Assembly (NCBI GenBank): GCA_026418875.1
Contig: JAOAAM010000455.1
Span: forward strand, 1-8,942
Direction of reading: 5' to 3'
From: Gemmataceae bacterium
GTDB taxonomy: Bacteria > Planctomycetota > Planctomycetia > Gemmatales > Gemmataceae
Length of the DNA stretch: 8,942 bases
Shown: one piece after another, positions 1-6,228 of the stretch
Layout of the letters: each line of letters begins with the position of its first letter
How positions within the stretch are numbered: position 1 is the stretch's first letter
Notes under the pieces: model-generated
What the model was told of the DNA's origin: nothing
The model's input: the letters and a program-made list of their open reading frames with translations, nothing else
The model's database searches: none
Made by a program: the position numbers and the translations under genes

Positions 1-372
1 TCACAGACCCGCGTCTTTCTGTCGTGCCTCTGCCTTGACACGAAATGCGTCAACGGCTTGTTCCTTGGTGTCGTAAATGTCGCAGATGCGGTGCAAGCGG
101 ATGAAGTCGAAGACCGTGCGAACCGGTCGATTGACTCGGCACAAGTGCAAGTCGCCGCCGGCTTCGGTCAATGCTTTCAAGCACGACAGGATCGCACCGC
201 AGCCCCGGCTGTCGATAAAGTTCAGCCGATTCAGGTCGAGCACCACATAGCGGTGTGCCTTCAATACCGGTGCCATGGCCTGACGGAAGTGATCGGCCGT
301 GCTGGCGTCGATCTGCTCTTCATTCACGGTCACGACGGCGATGTCCCCGAAACTTTCGACGATCAAATTCAT
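1..372 (-). CDS. Possible stand-alone STAS protein from an internal start
   Basis: The minus-strand ATG at 372-370 is preceded by GGGAGG (385-380) with a 7-base spacer, an arrangement as good as that of the main start. Translation from it would give a 123-residue STAS protein, about the usual length of a free RsbV/SpoIIAA antagonist, with D54-S55 as the D-S-x-G phosphorylation motif. It is in frame with the longer product at 798, so the locus could make both a fused and a free antagonist. The alternative is that the site is a relic of two formerly separate genes. What is seen is the site and the frame; actual use of this start is inferred. Confidence 0.45.
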   Translation of the reverse strand: MNLIVESFGDIAVVTVNEEQIDASTADHFRQAMAPVLKAHRYVVLDLNRLNFIDSRGCGAILSCLKALTEAGGDLHLCRVNRPVRTVFDFIRLHRICDIYDTKEQAVDAFRVKAEARQKDAGL

Positions 373-798
373 GCGTTGACCTCCCACGGGTGATTGCCGC
401 CGCTTCACCAGGCGAATGCCCCGATGCGTCGGCCCATGAAGGTAGACGAACTCGTCGGTGCATTGACTTATGAGATACTGGCCGAACCCGCCAAACCGGC
501 TGCCATCAAAGGACGGAACTTGCACCGCCGTCGGGTCGAAGTCCCGACCTTGATGGAGCAGGGTGACACGGCAAGAATCTGCATCGGCGTCGATCTCAGC
601 GATGATCGGGCGGTCCGCTTGGCCGTCGTAAGCGTGCAAGACAATGTTCGAAGCCGCCTCTTGAACTGCCAATTCCAACCGCTCGACCGACTCCCGATTC
701 GCCCCCTCGCCCCAGGCTCGGTTGCAGCACTCGATCAACGCGCCGCGCAACTCGCTCAAGCGCTTCAGATCGCTGGTAATCTCGAGCCGACACGCCAT
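1..798 (-). CDS. RsbW-like ATPase / RsbV-like STAS fusion protein (partner-switching regulator)
   Basis: In partner switching, an RsbW/SpoIIAB-type kinase binds a sigma factor or other target and phosphorylates a STAS antagonist. This 265-residue protein carries both halves. Residues about 5-132 form the HATPase domain: N-box E47, N51 and H55 (QEAASNIVLHAY), a G1-like box HQGRDFDP at 82-89, and a glycine-rich G2 box at about 103-110. Residues 143-265 form the STAS domain, with the phospho-acceptor motif D-S-R-G (D196, S197). The frame remains open further upstream, but I chose the ATG at 798 because GGAGG lies 6 bases before it and the domain starts at once. The linker (about 133-142) contains an internal GGGAGG before the ATG of the STAS part. 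In G1 the usual adenine-contacting Asp is replaced by His82, so ATP binding is not certain. The gene is transcribed away from glycogen phosphorylase. The target is unknown and no sigma factor gene is visible. Confidence 0.85.
   Translation of the reverse strand: MACRLEITSDLKRLSELRGALIECCNRAWGEGANRESVERLELAVQEAASNIVLHAYDGQADRPIIAEIDADADSCRVTLLHQGRDFDPTAVQVPSFDGSRFGGFGQYLISQCTDEFVYLHGPTHRGIRLVKRRQSPVGGQRMNLIVESFGDIAVVTVNEEQIDASTADHFRQAMAPVLKAHRYVVLDLNRLNFIDSRGCGAILSCLKALTEAGGDLHLCRVNRPVRTVFDFIRLHRICDIYDTKEQAVDAFRVKAEARQKDAGL
380..385 (-). promoter_or_regulatory. Internal ribosome binding site before the STAS domain
   Basis: GGGAGG on the minus strand sits 7 bases before an in-frame ATG, exactly at the boundary between the ATPase and STAS domains. 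Its placement at the domain junction makes chance occurrence less likely. Confidence 0.6.
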
Positions 799-804
799 GA
801 CGTG

Positions 805-809
805 CCTCC
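805..809 (-). promoter_or_regulatory. Ribosome binding site for the ATPase-STAS gene
   Basis: On the minus strand GGAGG ends 6 bases before the ATG at 798. It decides the start: the open frame continues to about 903, but the upstream extension is Arg-rich, has no such site and resembles no domain. Confidence 0.75.
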
Positions 810-951
810 ACCGCGCACGCCATCTTAGCCGATGCGTTGGTAAAAAGATAGCTCTTCGCCCTCGAACACCCGGCGAATTCGCCCCCAATTTCGACCCCCT
901 CATCTCTTCGAAAACTCCCCCTCACTCCGCCTGAACCGGAACTTGACGGTC

Positions 952-993
952 CGAACGTTCGTTTCAGCTCGATGGGTGCGTGTCTGAACGTTC
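952..993. repeat. Pair of GAACGTTC palindromes, candidate operator
   Basis: CGAACGTTCG (952-961, a perfect 10-bp palindrome) and GAACGTTC (986-993) share an identical 8-bp core. They start 33 bp apart, close to three helical turns, so dimeric regulators on both would face about the same side of the helix. They lie between divergent genes and upstream of the -10 box at 1033. This fits a transcription factor operator, but the factor is unknown. GAAC and GTTC half-sites also occur in some LexA boxes, but there they are separated by a spacer, so LexA is not supported. Confidence 0.45.
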
Positions 994-1017
994 TGCCGGC
1001 CTCCGGCGACCCATCGA
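969..1017. repeat. 9-bp inverted repeat enclosing a palindrome and a small hairpin
   Basis: TCGATGGGT (969-977) and ACCCATCGA (1009-1017) are exact reverse complements separated by 31 bases. The loop contains the second GAACGTTC (986-993) and a GCCGG-CCT-CCGGC hairpin (995-1007). As DNA it could be an operator or a cruciform-like site. As RNA it could fold into a branched leader, but only if transcription starts upstream of 969, which the best promoter seen here (1030-1038) does not do. Confidence 0.5.
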
Positions 1018-1029
1018 TGACGTAAGACG

Positions 1030-1038
1030 TGGTATGAT
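1030..1038 (+). promoter_or_regulatory. Extended -10 promoter candidate for glycogen phosphorylase
   Basis: TGG-TATGAT matches the extended -10 pattern TGn-TATAAT with one mismatch. No good -35 lies 16-18 bases upstream, which is tolerated for extended -10 promoters. Transcription would start near 1045 and give a leader of about 70 bases before the ATG at 1117, a leader that includes the hairpin at 1092-1109. Confidence 0.4.
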
Positions 1039-1091
1039 AGGGCGGTGCCGGGAGTGACGAGTTAGCAGCGATCCCCCCGCCCGTCGATCCG

Positions 1092-1109
1092 CCCACCGCG
1101 TGGGTTTTT
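1092..1109 (+). terminator. Terminator-like hairpin just before the glgP start (possible attenuator)
   Basis: CCCAC (1092-1096) pairs with GTGGG (1100-1104) around a CGC loop and is followed directly by TTTTT (1105-1109). The stem is short at 5 bp but GC-rich. It ends 7 bases before the glgP ATG, where it could act as an attenuator or block ribosome access. There is no plus-strand gene upstream that would need an ordinary terminator here. The short stem and T-run leave real doubt. Confidence 0.4.
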
Positions 1110-1116
1110 CGCCCGA

Positions 1117-3567
1117 ATGAGTATGGTTATGTCCAGTCCGACGACGCCCCTGCAAGACAATGTGCTGTACCACGTCACCTATTCCCTCGGCGAAACCCGC
1201 GACGGGTTGGATGCCCGTGAGGCCTTCCGAGCCTTGGCGTTAGCAGTCCGCGATCGGTTGATCGCAGGGATGCTTCAGAGTGAATCCCGCTATCGCCAAG
1301 CCAACGCCAAAAGGCTCTGCTACTTGTCGATGGAGTACCTGATCGGTCGATCGTTGACCAACAACCTGGTCAATCTCGGGCTGTTGGACGAAGCTCGGTC
1401 GGTCTTGAACAGACTCGGCTTCGACTGGAATCAGATCGAAGAACAAGAGACCGACGCCGCCTTGGGCAATGGCGGGTTGGGGCGTTTGGCGGCTTGCTAC
1501 CTCGACTCGATGGCCACGCAGAACTCCCCCGCCATGGGTTATGGAATCAACTATGAATTCGGCCTGTTCCGCCAGGAAATTCGCAACGGCGAGCAGGTCG
1601 AGAAACCGGATTGTTGGCGCGGCTATGAGTCGCCTTGGCTGATTGAGCGACCACAGGATGCCGTACTCGTTCCCATGTACGGACGCATCGAGCATGCCTT
1701 GGATCGGAAGGGGCAATACAACCCCATGTGGCTCGATTGGCGGGTTGTCGTCGGAGTACCTCACGACCTGCCCATCGTCGGCTACGGCGGACAGACGGTG
1801 AACGTACTCCGCCTCTATTCTGCCCGGGCCAGCCAGGAGATGGACATGTCCATCTTTAACCTGGGCGATTATCTCGCCGCCGTTGAGCAGAAAGTCCGCA
1901 GCGAGACCATCTCGAAGGTCCTTTATCCCAGCGAGGCCGTGGCTGCCGGCCGTGAACTTCGTTTGCAGCAGGAATACTTCCTAGTGGCCTGCGCCATCCG
2001 CGACGTCGTGCGACGATTCCAACGCGATCACGAGGACTTCGCCCAATTCCCGAACCATGTGGCAATCCAACTGAACGACACCCACCCCGCGCTGGCGGTG
2101 GCCGAACTCATGCGCATCCTGGTCGACGAGCAAGACCTTTCCTGGGATCGAGCCTGGGAGATCACGGAGGCGACGTTCGGTTACACGAACCACACGCTCC
2201 TGCCCGAGGCGTTGGAGCGTTGGCCGGTCTGGTTGCTGGAGCGTGTCCTTCCGAGGCACACCCAGATCATCTTCGAGATCAATCGTCGATTCCTCGAGCA
2301 GGTACAACAACGCTGGCCCGGCGACGTGGATCGACTTCGTCGGATGTCGCTCATTGAAGAGGGAAGCGAGAAGCAAGTCCGCATGGCCCATTTGGCGATC
2401 GTGGGCAGTCAGAAGGTCAACGGAGTCGCCGCCGTTCATAGCCGATTGGTCCGGACTCAACTTGTGCCCGACTTCGCCGAGTTGTGGCCGCAAAAATTTC
2501 TGAATGTGACCAATGGCGTCACCCCTCGGCGATGGCTTCTGGCAGCGAACCCTGCGTTGGCCCAACTTCTCACTGTGCGTTTAGGAGCCGCTTGGCTGAC
2601 CGATCTCTCGCGATTAAAGGGGTTGGAATCTGCGGTGTCGGACCCCGACTTCCGGCAGTCCTTCCAAGCCGTCAAACGGGCCAATAAGGAGCGACTCGCG
2701 GCCCTGATCTTCGACCGGTTGGGGCGCCACGTCGATCCGGCCTCGCTGTTCGATGTACAAGTGAAACGTATCCACGAGTACAAGCGGCAGTTGTTGAACC
2801 TGCTGCACATCATTCACGATTACTTGCGCATCGTCGACGATCGTGTCCTCCGTGGACCGCCCCGAACCTACATCTTTGCGGGCAAAGCCGCACCAGGTTA
2901 CGTGGCGGCCAAGCAGATCATTCGCTTGATTCATGACGTCGCTCAGGTCGTCAACGCGGACCTTCGCGTCCGGGATCACCTGCGCGTCGTTTTCCTTCCC
3001 GATTACTCGGTCACGCTAGCGGAGAGGATTATTCCCGCGGCCGACCTCAGCGAGCAGATCTCGACCGCGGGGACTGAAGCCTCCGGGACGGGGAACATGA
3101 AGTTTGCCATGAACGGAGCCATGACGATCGGTACGTTGGATGGAGCGAACATTGAAATACGAGAGGAAGTCGGCCCGGAGAACATCTTCATCTTCGGATT
3201 GACCGTCGAGCAAGTTCAGTCCTTGCGGGGGCACTATCGACCCGAAGACTACTGTCGTCAGAGCGAGTCGGTCCGCCGAGTGGTCCAAGCGTTGCGGGAG
3301 GGGCGCTTCGCCGGTGGGATGCCGTCGCGGCATGACTGGGTGGTGCAAAAACTGCTTGCACCGGGCGAGAAATACCTGCATCTGGCGGACCTGGATTCGT
3401 ACCTCGCGGCCCATGATGCCGCCGGCGACCTGTTCCTCGATTCGGAAAGTTGGACGACCAAGGCCATTTTGAACGTCGCTCGGATTGGCAAGTTCAGTAG
3501 CGATCGCTCGGTGCGGGAATACGCTGAGTTGATTTGGCGGATGAAGCCCGTTCCACCAAGGGCTTGA
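1117..3567 (+). CDS. glgP: Glycogen/starch/maltodextrin phosphorylase (GT35)
   Basis: This 816-residue enzyme releases glucose-1-phosphate from the non-reducing ends of alpha-1,4-glucans by phosphorolysis, using pyridoxal phosphate in the cytoplasm. The length matches bacterial phosphorylases, which are about 800-840 residues. Visible family signatures are YLSMEYLIGRSL (about 69-80), ALGNGGLGRLAACYLDSMA (115-133), DVQVKRIHEYKRQ (546-558) and the PLP-site motif EASGTGNMKFAMNGA with the cofactor lysine at K662. The C-terminus keeps the typical FSSDR-REYA motif, so the protein looks complete and active. The start lies among three close ATGs (1117, 1123, 1129). I took the first, since a stop at 1063 and no other start codon limit the choice. 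None has a Shine-Dalgarno sequence. The leader carries a terminator-like hairpin and the region upstream carries paired palindromes, so expression may be regulated. No other glycogen gene is next to it. Confidence 0.97.
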   Translation: MSMVMSSPTTPLQDNVLYHVTYSLGETRDGLDAREAFRALALAVRDRLIAGMLQSESRYRQANAKRLCYLSMEYLIGRSLTNNLVNLGLLDEARSVLNRLGFDWNQIEEQETDAALGNGGLGRLAACYLDSMATQNSPAMGYGINYEFGLFRQEIRNGEQVEKPDCWRGYESPWLIERPQDAVLVPMYGRIEHALDRKGQYNPMWLDWRVVVGVPHDLPIVGYGGQTVNVLRLYSARASQEMDMSIFNLGDYLAAVEQKVRSETISKVLYPSEAVAAGRELRLQQEYFLVACAIRDVVRRFQRDHEDFAQFPNHVAIQLNDTHPALAVAELMRILVDEQDLSWDRAWEITEATFGYTNHTLLPEALERWPVWLLERVLPRHTQIIFEINRRFLEQVQQRWPGDVDRLRRMSLIEEGSEKQVRMAHLAIVGSQKVNGVAAVHSRLVRTQLVPDFAELWPQKFLNVTNGVTPRRWLLAANPALAQLLTVRLGAAWLTDLSRLKGLESAVSDPDFRQSFQAVKRANKERLAALIFDRLGRHVDPASLFDVQVKRIHEYKRQLLNLLHIIHDYLRIVDDRVLRGPPRTYIFAGKAAPGYVAAKQIIRLIHDVAQVVNADLRVRDHLRVVFLPDYSVTLAERIIPAADLSEQISTAGTEASGTGNMKFAMNGAMTIGTLDGANIEIREEVGPENIFIFGLTVEQVQSLRGHYRPEDYCRQSESVRRVVQALREGRFAGGMPSRHDWVVQKLLAPGEKYLHLADLDSYLAAHDAAGDLFLDSESWTTKAILNVARIGKFSSDRSVREYAELIWRMKPVPPRA

Positions 3568-3740
3568 GCGGAAGTCGCGGCTTGGCTTGCGGCAGAGGGG
3601 TGCACGACCACGGGCGAGGCCGACCGGTGTCGACCCGCGGCTGGGGATGGGAGCGAGGAGAGGACAAAAAACAGGAAACGGGGCCGGTGCGAAGTCTTCG
3701 AGGGAGCCAACGCCCGAGTTGTCAGGGTGCTGATCCATTC

Positions 3741-3770
3741 TTGTCGAGGCTGCAAACCGATCCCTATAAT
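3741..3770 (+). promoter_or_regulatory. Sigma70-type promoter for proC-guaA-dapF
   Basis: TTGTCG (3741-3746, 4 of 6 matches to TTGACA) is followed after 18 bases by a perfect TATAAT (3765-3770). Transcription should start near 3777, leaving a leader of roughly 28 bases that contains the AAGGAGGAG of proC. The preceding 3568-3740 holds no gene and no clear terminator for glgP; I see only a 4-bp hairpin at 3621-3632 without a T-run, so some read-through from glgP is possible. Confidence 0.65.
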
Positions 3771-3786
3771 GCAAGACTTTCGCGGG

Positions 3787-3795
3787 AAGGAGGAG
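3787..3795 (+). promoter_or_regulatory. Ribosome binding site of proC
   Basis: AAGGAGGAG ends 9 bases before the ATG at 3805 and decides this start over the frame's earlier ATGs. Starting upstream would add about 26 residues ahead of the Rossmann fold and would put the start inside or ahead of the promoter. Confidence 0.75.
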
Positions 3796-3804
3796 TTGAA
3801 CGCG

Positions 3805-4626
3805 ATGCCCGAGGTCAGGCGGCCGCGGATCGGTTTCTTGGGCGCGGGCCAGATGGCTGGGGCGCTGGCACGGGCTTGGACCGCCGCCGGGTTGGTCGAG
3901 CCGGCCGACGGTTTGGCGTCGGATCCCAACCCCGAGGCACGCACCCGGTTCAGCGAACGCTGTGGCTGGCGCTGCCTGCCGAGCAATCGCGACGTGGTGG
4001 GGGACAGCGAAGTTGTAATCCTCGCGGTGAAGCCGCAAACCCTCCCCCAACTTCTGGACGACGTCCGAGTGCTGATTCAGCCGCGCCACTTGGTGATTTC
4101 CATCCTGGCCGGGGTGACGCTGTCGCGTCTGTCCGAACAACTGGGCGGTTCGTGTCGACTGATTCGGGTGATGCCGAACACGCCGTGCCTGGTAGGTGCA
4201 AGTGCGTCGGCCTACTCGCCTGGGCCGACCGCGAGCGCCGAGGACATCGACCTGGTGGACCGGCTATTCAACGCGGTGGGGAAAGCATACCGCTTGCCCG
4301 AATCGCTGCTTGATGCCGTGACGGGCTTGAGCGGCAGTGGGCCGGCGTTTGTTTACACCGTCATCGAAGCTCTCAGCGACGGCGGTGTGCGGATGGGTTT
4401 ACCCCGAGACGTTGCCTCCGGGCTGGCCGCGCAAACTGTACTTGGATCAGCCCGGATGGTGCTCGAAACCGGTCTGCACCCGGCCCAACTGAAGGAAATG
4501 GTGGCTAGCCCGGGTGGGACGACGATTGCCGGGCTACACGCCCTCGAGCGGGGCGGGCTTCGGGCGGCACTCATGGATGCCGTCGAGGCAGCCACCCGCC
4601 GCGCGGCCGAATTGGGAAAGGAGTGA
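3805..4626 (+). CDS. proC: Pyrroline-5-carboxylate reductase
   Basis: This enzyme carries out the last step of proline synthesis, the NAD(P)H-dependent reduction of 1-pyrroline-5-carboxylate to L-proline in the cytoplasm. The 273-residue product has the usual length. The N-terminal Rossmann domain opens with IGFLGAGQMAGAL (9-21), followed by AVKPQ (74-78) after the dinucleotide fold and RVMPNTPCLVGAS (121-133). The C-terminal helical dimerisation and substrate domain shows TGLSGSGPAFVY (173-184) and SPGGTTIAGLHALE (235-248), both hallmarks of ProC. It is the first gene of a likely operon, with its own promoter and a strong ribosome binding site. guaA follows after 27 bases. Nothing is missing or broken. 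Confidence 0.96.
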   Translation: MPEVRRPRIGFLGAGQMAGALARAWTAAGLVEPADGLASDPNPEARTRFSERCGWRCLPSNRDVVGDSEVVILAVKPQTLPQLLDDVRVLIQPRHLVISILAGVTLSRLSEQLGGSCRLIRVMPNTPCLVGASASAYSPGPTASAEDIDLVDRLFNAVGKAYRLPESLLDAVTGLSGSGPAFVYTVIEALSDGGVRMGLPRDVASGLAAQTVLGSARMVLETGLHPAQLKEMVASPGGTTIAGLHALERGGLRAALMDAVEAATRRAAELGKE

Positions 4627-4653
4627 TCGTCGAACTCCCACCGGCGAACGACC

Positions 4654-6219
4654 ATGTCCGACATCTTGGAAGCCGTACCCCACGAAGAGCGAGTCCTGAT
4701 TTTTGATTTCGGCTCGCAGTTCGCCCAATTGATCGCACGACGTGTGCGGGAGCTGAATGTCTTCAGCCAAATCGTCCGGCACGATCTGCCCGCAGAGCGC
4801 GTTGCGGAATTAAAGCCCAAGGGGCTGATCTTCTCCGGCGGCCCGATGAGCGTCTACGCTCCAGACGCCCCGCGGTGCGATCCGAAAATTTTCGAGTTGG
4901 ACGTGCCGATGCTCGGTATCTGCTATGGGCTGCAATTGATGGTCGATGCCCTCGGCGGAACGGTACGACCGGCAGTGAAACGGGAATACGGTCGGGCCGA
5001 GTTGCATATCTCCGAATCGAGCGGCCTGTTTGATGGCATCCCCTCGCAAACGATCGTCTGGATGAGCCACGGAGACCAGGTTGAGACGACCTCCGGCGAT
5101 TTCATCGCGCTGGCCTCCACGGATACTTGCCCGGTCGCGGCGGCGCGACATCTCCGGCGGCCCATCTACGGCCTGCAATTCCATCCCGAAGTCAGCCACA
5201 CCCGCGAAGGCAGCCGAGTCCTGCGGAACTTCCTCTATGGCGTGTGCGGCTGTCGCGGCACCTGGAGAATGTCTGCATTCATCGACCGGACCGTCGCCGA
5301 GTTGAGAGAGCGCGTCGGCTCGCATCGCGTGATTTGCGGCCTGTCCGGGGGCGTCGACTCGTCCGTCACTGCTGCCCTGTTGCGACGAGCCATCGGCAAT
5401 CGGCTGGTGTGCATTTTCGTGGACAACGGCTTGCTTCGTTTGAACGAGTTAGAAGCGGTGAAAAAGACCTTCGAAGGGGCCTTCGGGGTTGAATTGCACA
5501 CCGTCGACGCTCGCCAGAGATTCCTCGATGCCCTGCGGGGCGTGACCGATCCGCAACAGAAACGGACCATCATCGGCCACACCTTCATCGACGTCTTCAA
5601 GCAAGAGGCTCGACGAATCGAGGGTGCCCGGTTCCTGGCCCAAGGCACACTCTACCCCGATGTCATCGAGAGCGGTGGCACCCGAGACGGCCCCGCCGCC
5701 ACCATCAAGACGCATCACAATGTCGGCGGACTCCCGGCCGAGTTGGGCTTCGAACTGATCGAACCGCTGCGCGACCTGTTCAAAGACGAGGTTCGGAAGC
5801 TGGGTGCCGAACTGGGATTACCCGAGTCGCTGGTCTGGCGGCATCCGTTTCCCGGGCCGGGACTCGCTGTCCGCTGCTTGGGCGAGGTCACCGAGGAGCG
5901 GTTGCGGATGCTTCGCCAAGCCGACGCGATCTTCCTGGAAGAATTGAAATCGTCCGGTTGGTATCGAAAAACCTCGCAGGCTTTCGCCGTCTTGCTGCCG
6001 GTTCAGTCAGTCGGCGTGATGGGGGACGAGAGGACGTATCAATCCTGCATTGCCTTGCGCTGTGTCCAAAGCGACGACTTCATGACGGCGGATTGGTCTC
6101 ACCTGCCGCACGAGTTGCTGGGGCGAGTGGCCACTCGCATCATCAACGAAGTGCCGGGAATCAATCGCGTTGTGTACGACATCAGCAGCAAGCCGCCCGC
6201 CACGATCGAATGGGAGTGA
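4654..6219 (+). CDS. guaA: GMP synthase (glutamine-hydrolysing)
   Basis: The enzyme converts XMP, ATP and glutamine to GMP, the final step of guanine nucleotide synthesis. The 521-residue protein has the standard two-part build. The N-terminal class I glutamine amidotransferase has nucleophile C90 ([10 protein letters not shown]) and partners H177 and E179 ([10 protein letters not shown]). The C-terminal ATP pyrophosphatase has the PP-loop SGGVDSS (231-237), [11 protein letters not shown] (331-341) and [11 protein letters not shown] (351-361). The dimerisation domain ends in KPPATIEWE. The catalytic residues I can identify are all present. The start at 4654 is the only possible one: the frame is closed by a stop at 4624 and there is no other start codon. 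It has no Shine-Dalgarno sequence next to it, although AAGGAG lies about 30 bases upstream at the end of proC. The gene lies between proC and dapF, in the same direction and closely spaced. Confidence 0.97.
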   Translation: MSDILEAVPHEERVLIFDFGSQFAQLIARRVRELNVFSQIVRHDLPAERVAELKPKGLIFSGGPMSVYAPDAPRCDPKIFELDVPMLGICYGLQLMVDALGGTVRPAVKREYGRAELHISESSGLFDGIPSQTIVWMSHGDQVETTSGDFIALASTDTCPVAAARHLRRPIYGLQFHPEVSHTREGSRVLRNFLYGVCGCRGTWRMSAFIDRTVAELRERVGSHRVICGLSGGVDSSVTAALLRRAIGNRLVCIFVDNGLLRLNELEAVKKTFEGAFGVELHTVDARQRFLDALRGVTDPQQKRTIIGHTFIDVFKQEARRIEGARFLAQGTLYPDVIESGGTRDGPAATIKTHHNVGGLPAELGFELIEPLRDLFKDEVRKLGAELGLPESLVWRHPFPGPGLAVRCLGEVTEERLRMLRQADAIFLEELKSSGWYRKTSQAFAVLLPVQSVGVMGDERTYQSCIALRCVQSDDFMTADWSHLPHELLGRVATRIINEVPGINRVVYDISSKPPATIEWE

Positions 6220-6228
6220 GGTCCGATC

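Larger units (their letters stand above)
799..1116. other. Divergent intergenic region rich in inverted repeats
   Basis: This 318-base stretch separates the divergent switch-protein gene and the glycogen phosphorylase gene. I find no convincing small gene in it. It holds, in order, two GAACGTTC palindromes, a 9-bp inverted repeat around the second of them, an extended -10 box and a hairpin followed by five T, all detailed in separate entries. For the minus-strand gene I see only weak -10-like hexamers (for example TATCTT at 850-845) without a matching -35, so its promoter is not called. A TTGACG at 943-948 looks like a -35 for the plus strand but has no -10 at the proper distance. Confidence 0.6.

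Noticed and set aside
394..828. Open frames on the plus strand opposite the ATPase-STAS gene (58-393 and 394-828)
   Set aside because: The minus strand encodes clear HATPase and STAS motifs with good ribosome binding sites. The plus-strand products show no domain and are mirror frames.
799..903. N-terminal extension of the ATPase-STAS protein by 35 residues
   Set aside because: The extension is Arg-rich and has no ribosome binding site, whereas the ATG at 798 has GGAGG at ideal spacing and leads straight into the domain.
943..971. TTGACG at 943 as the -35 of a plus-strand promoter
   Set aside because: The hexamer 17 bases downstream is AGCTCG, which does not resemble a -10 box, and neighbouring spacings are no better.
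952..993. GAACGTTC sites as LexA boxes
   Set aside because: LexA boxes built from these half-sites have a spacer between them, which is absent here, and no SOS gene is nearby.
3621..3632. CGAC-CGGT-GTCG hairpin as the glgP terminator
   Set aside because: The stem is only 4 bp and no T-run follows; the nearby A-run is on the wrong strand to serve.
3727..3804. An earlier start for proC at 3727
   Set aside because: The added residues precede the Rossmann fold, overlap the TTGTCG-TATAAT promoter, and lack the AAGGAGGAG signal that serves the ATG at 3805.
3016..4140. A 374-codon open frame on the minus strand opposite the end of glgP, the intergenic gap and the start of proC
   Set aside because: It lies antisense to two firmly identified genes, has low-complexity Arg/Pro/Gly-rich composition and no recognisable domain. 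Long antisense frames are expected in GC-rich DNA.
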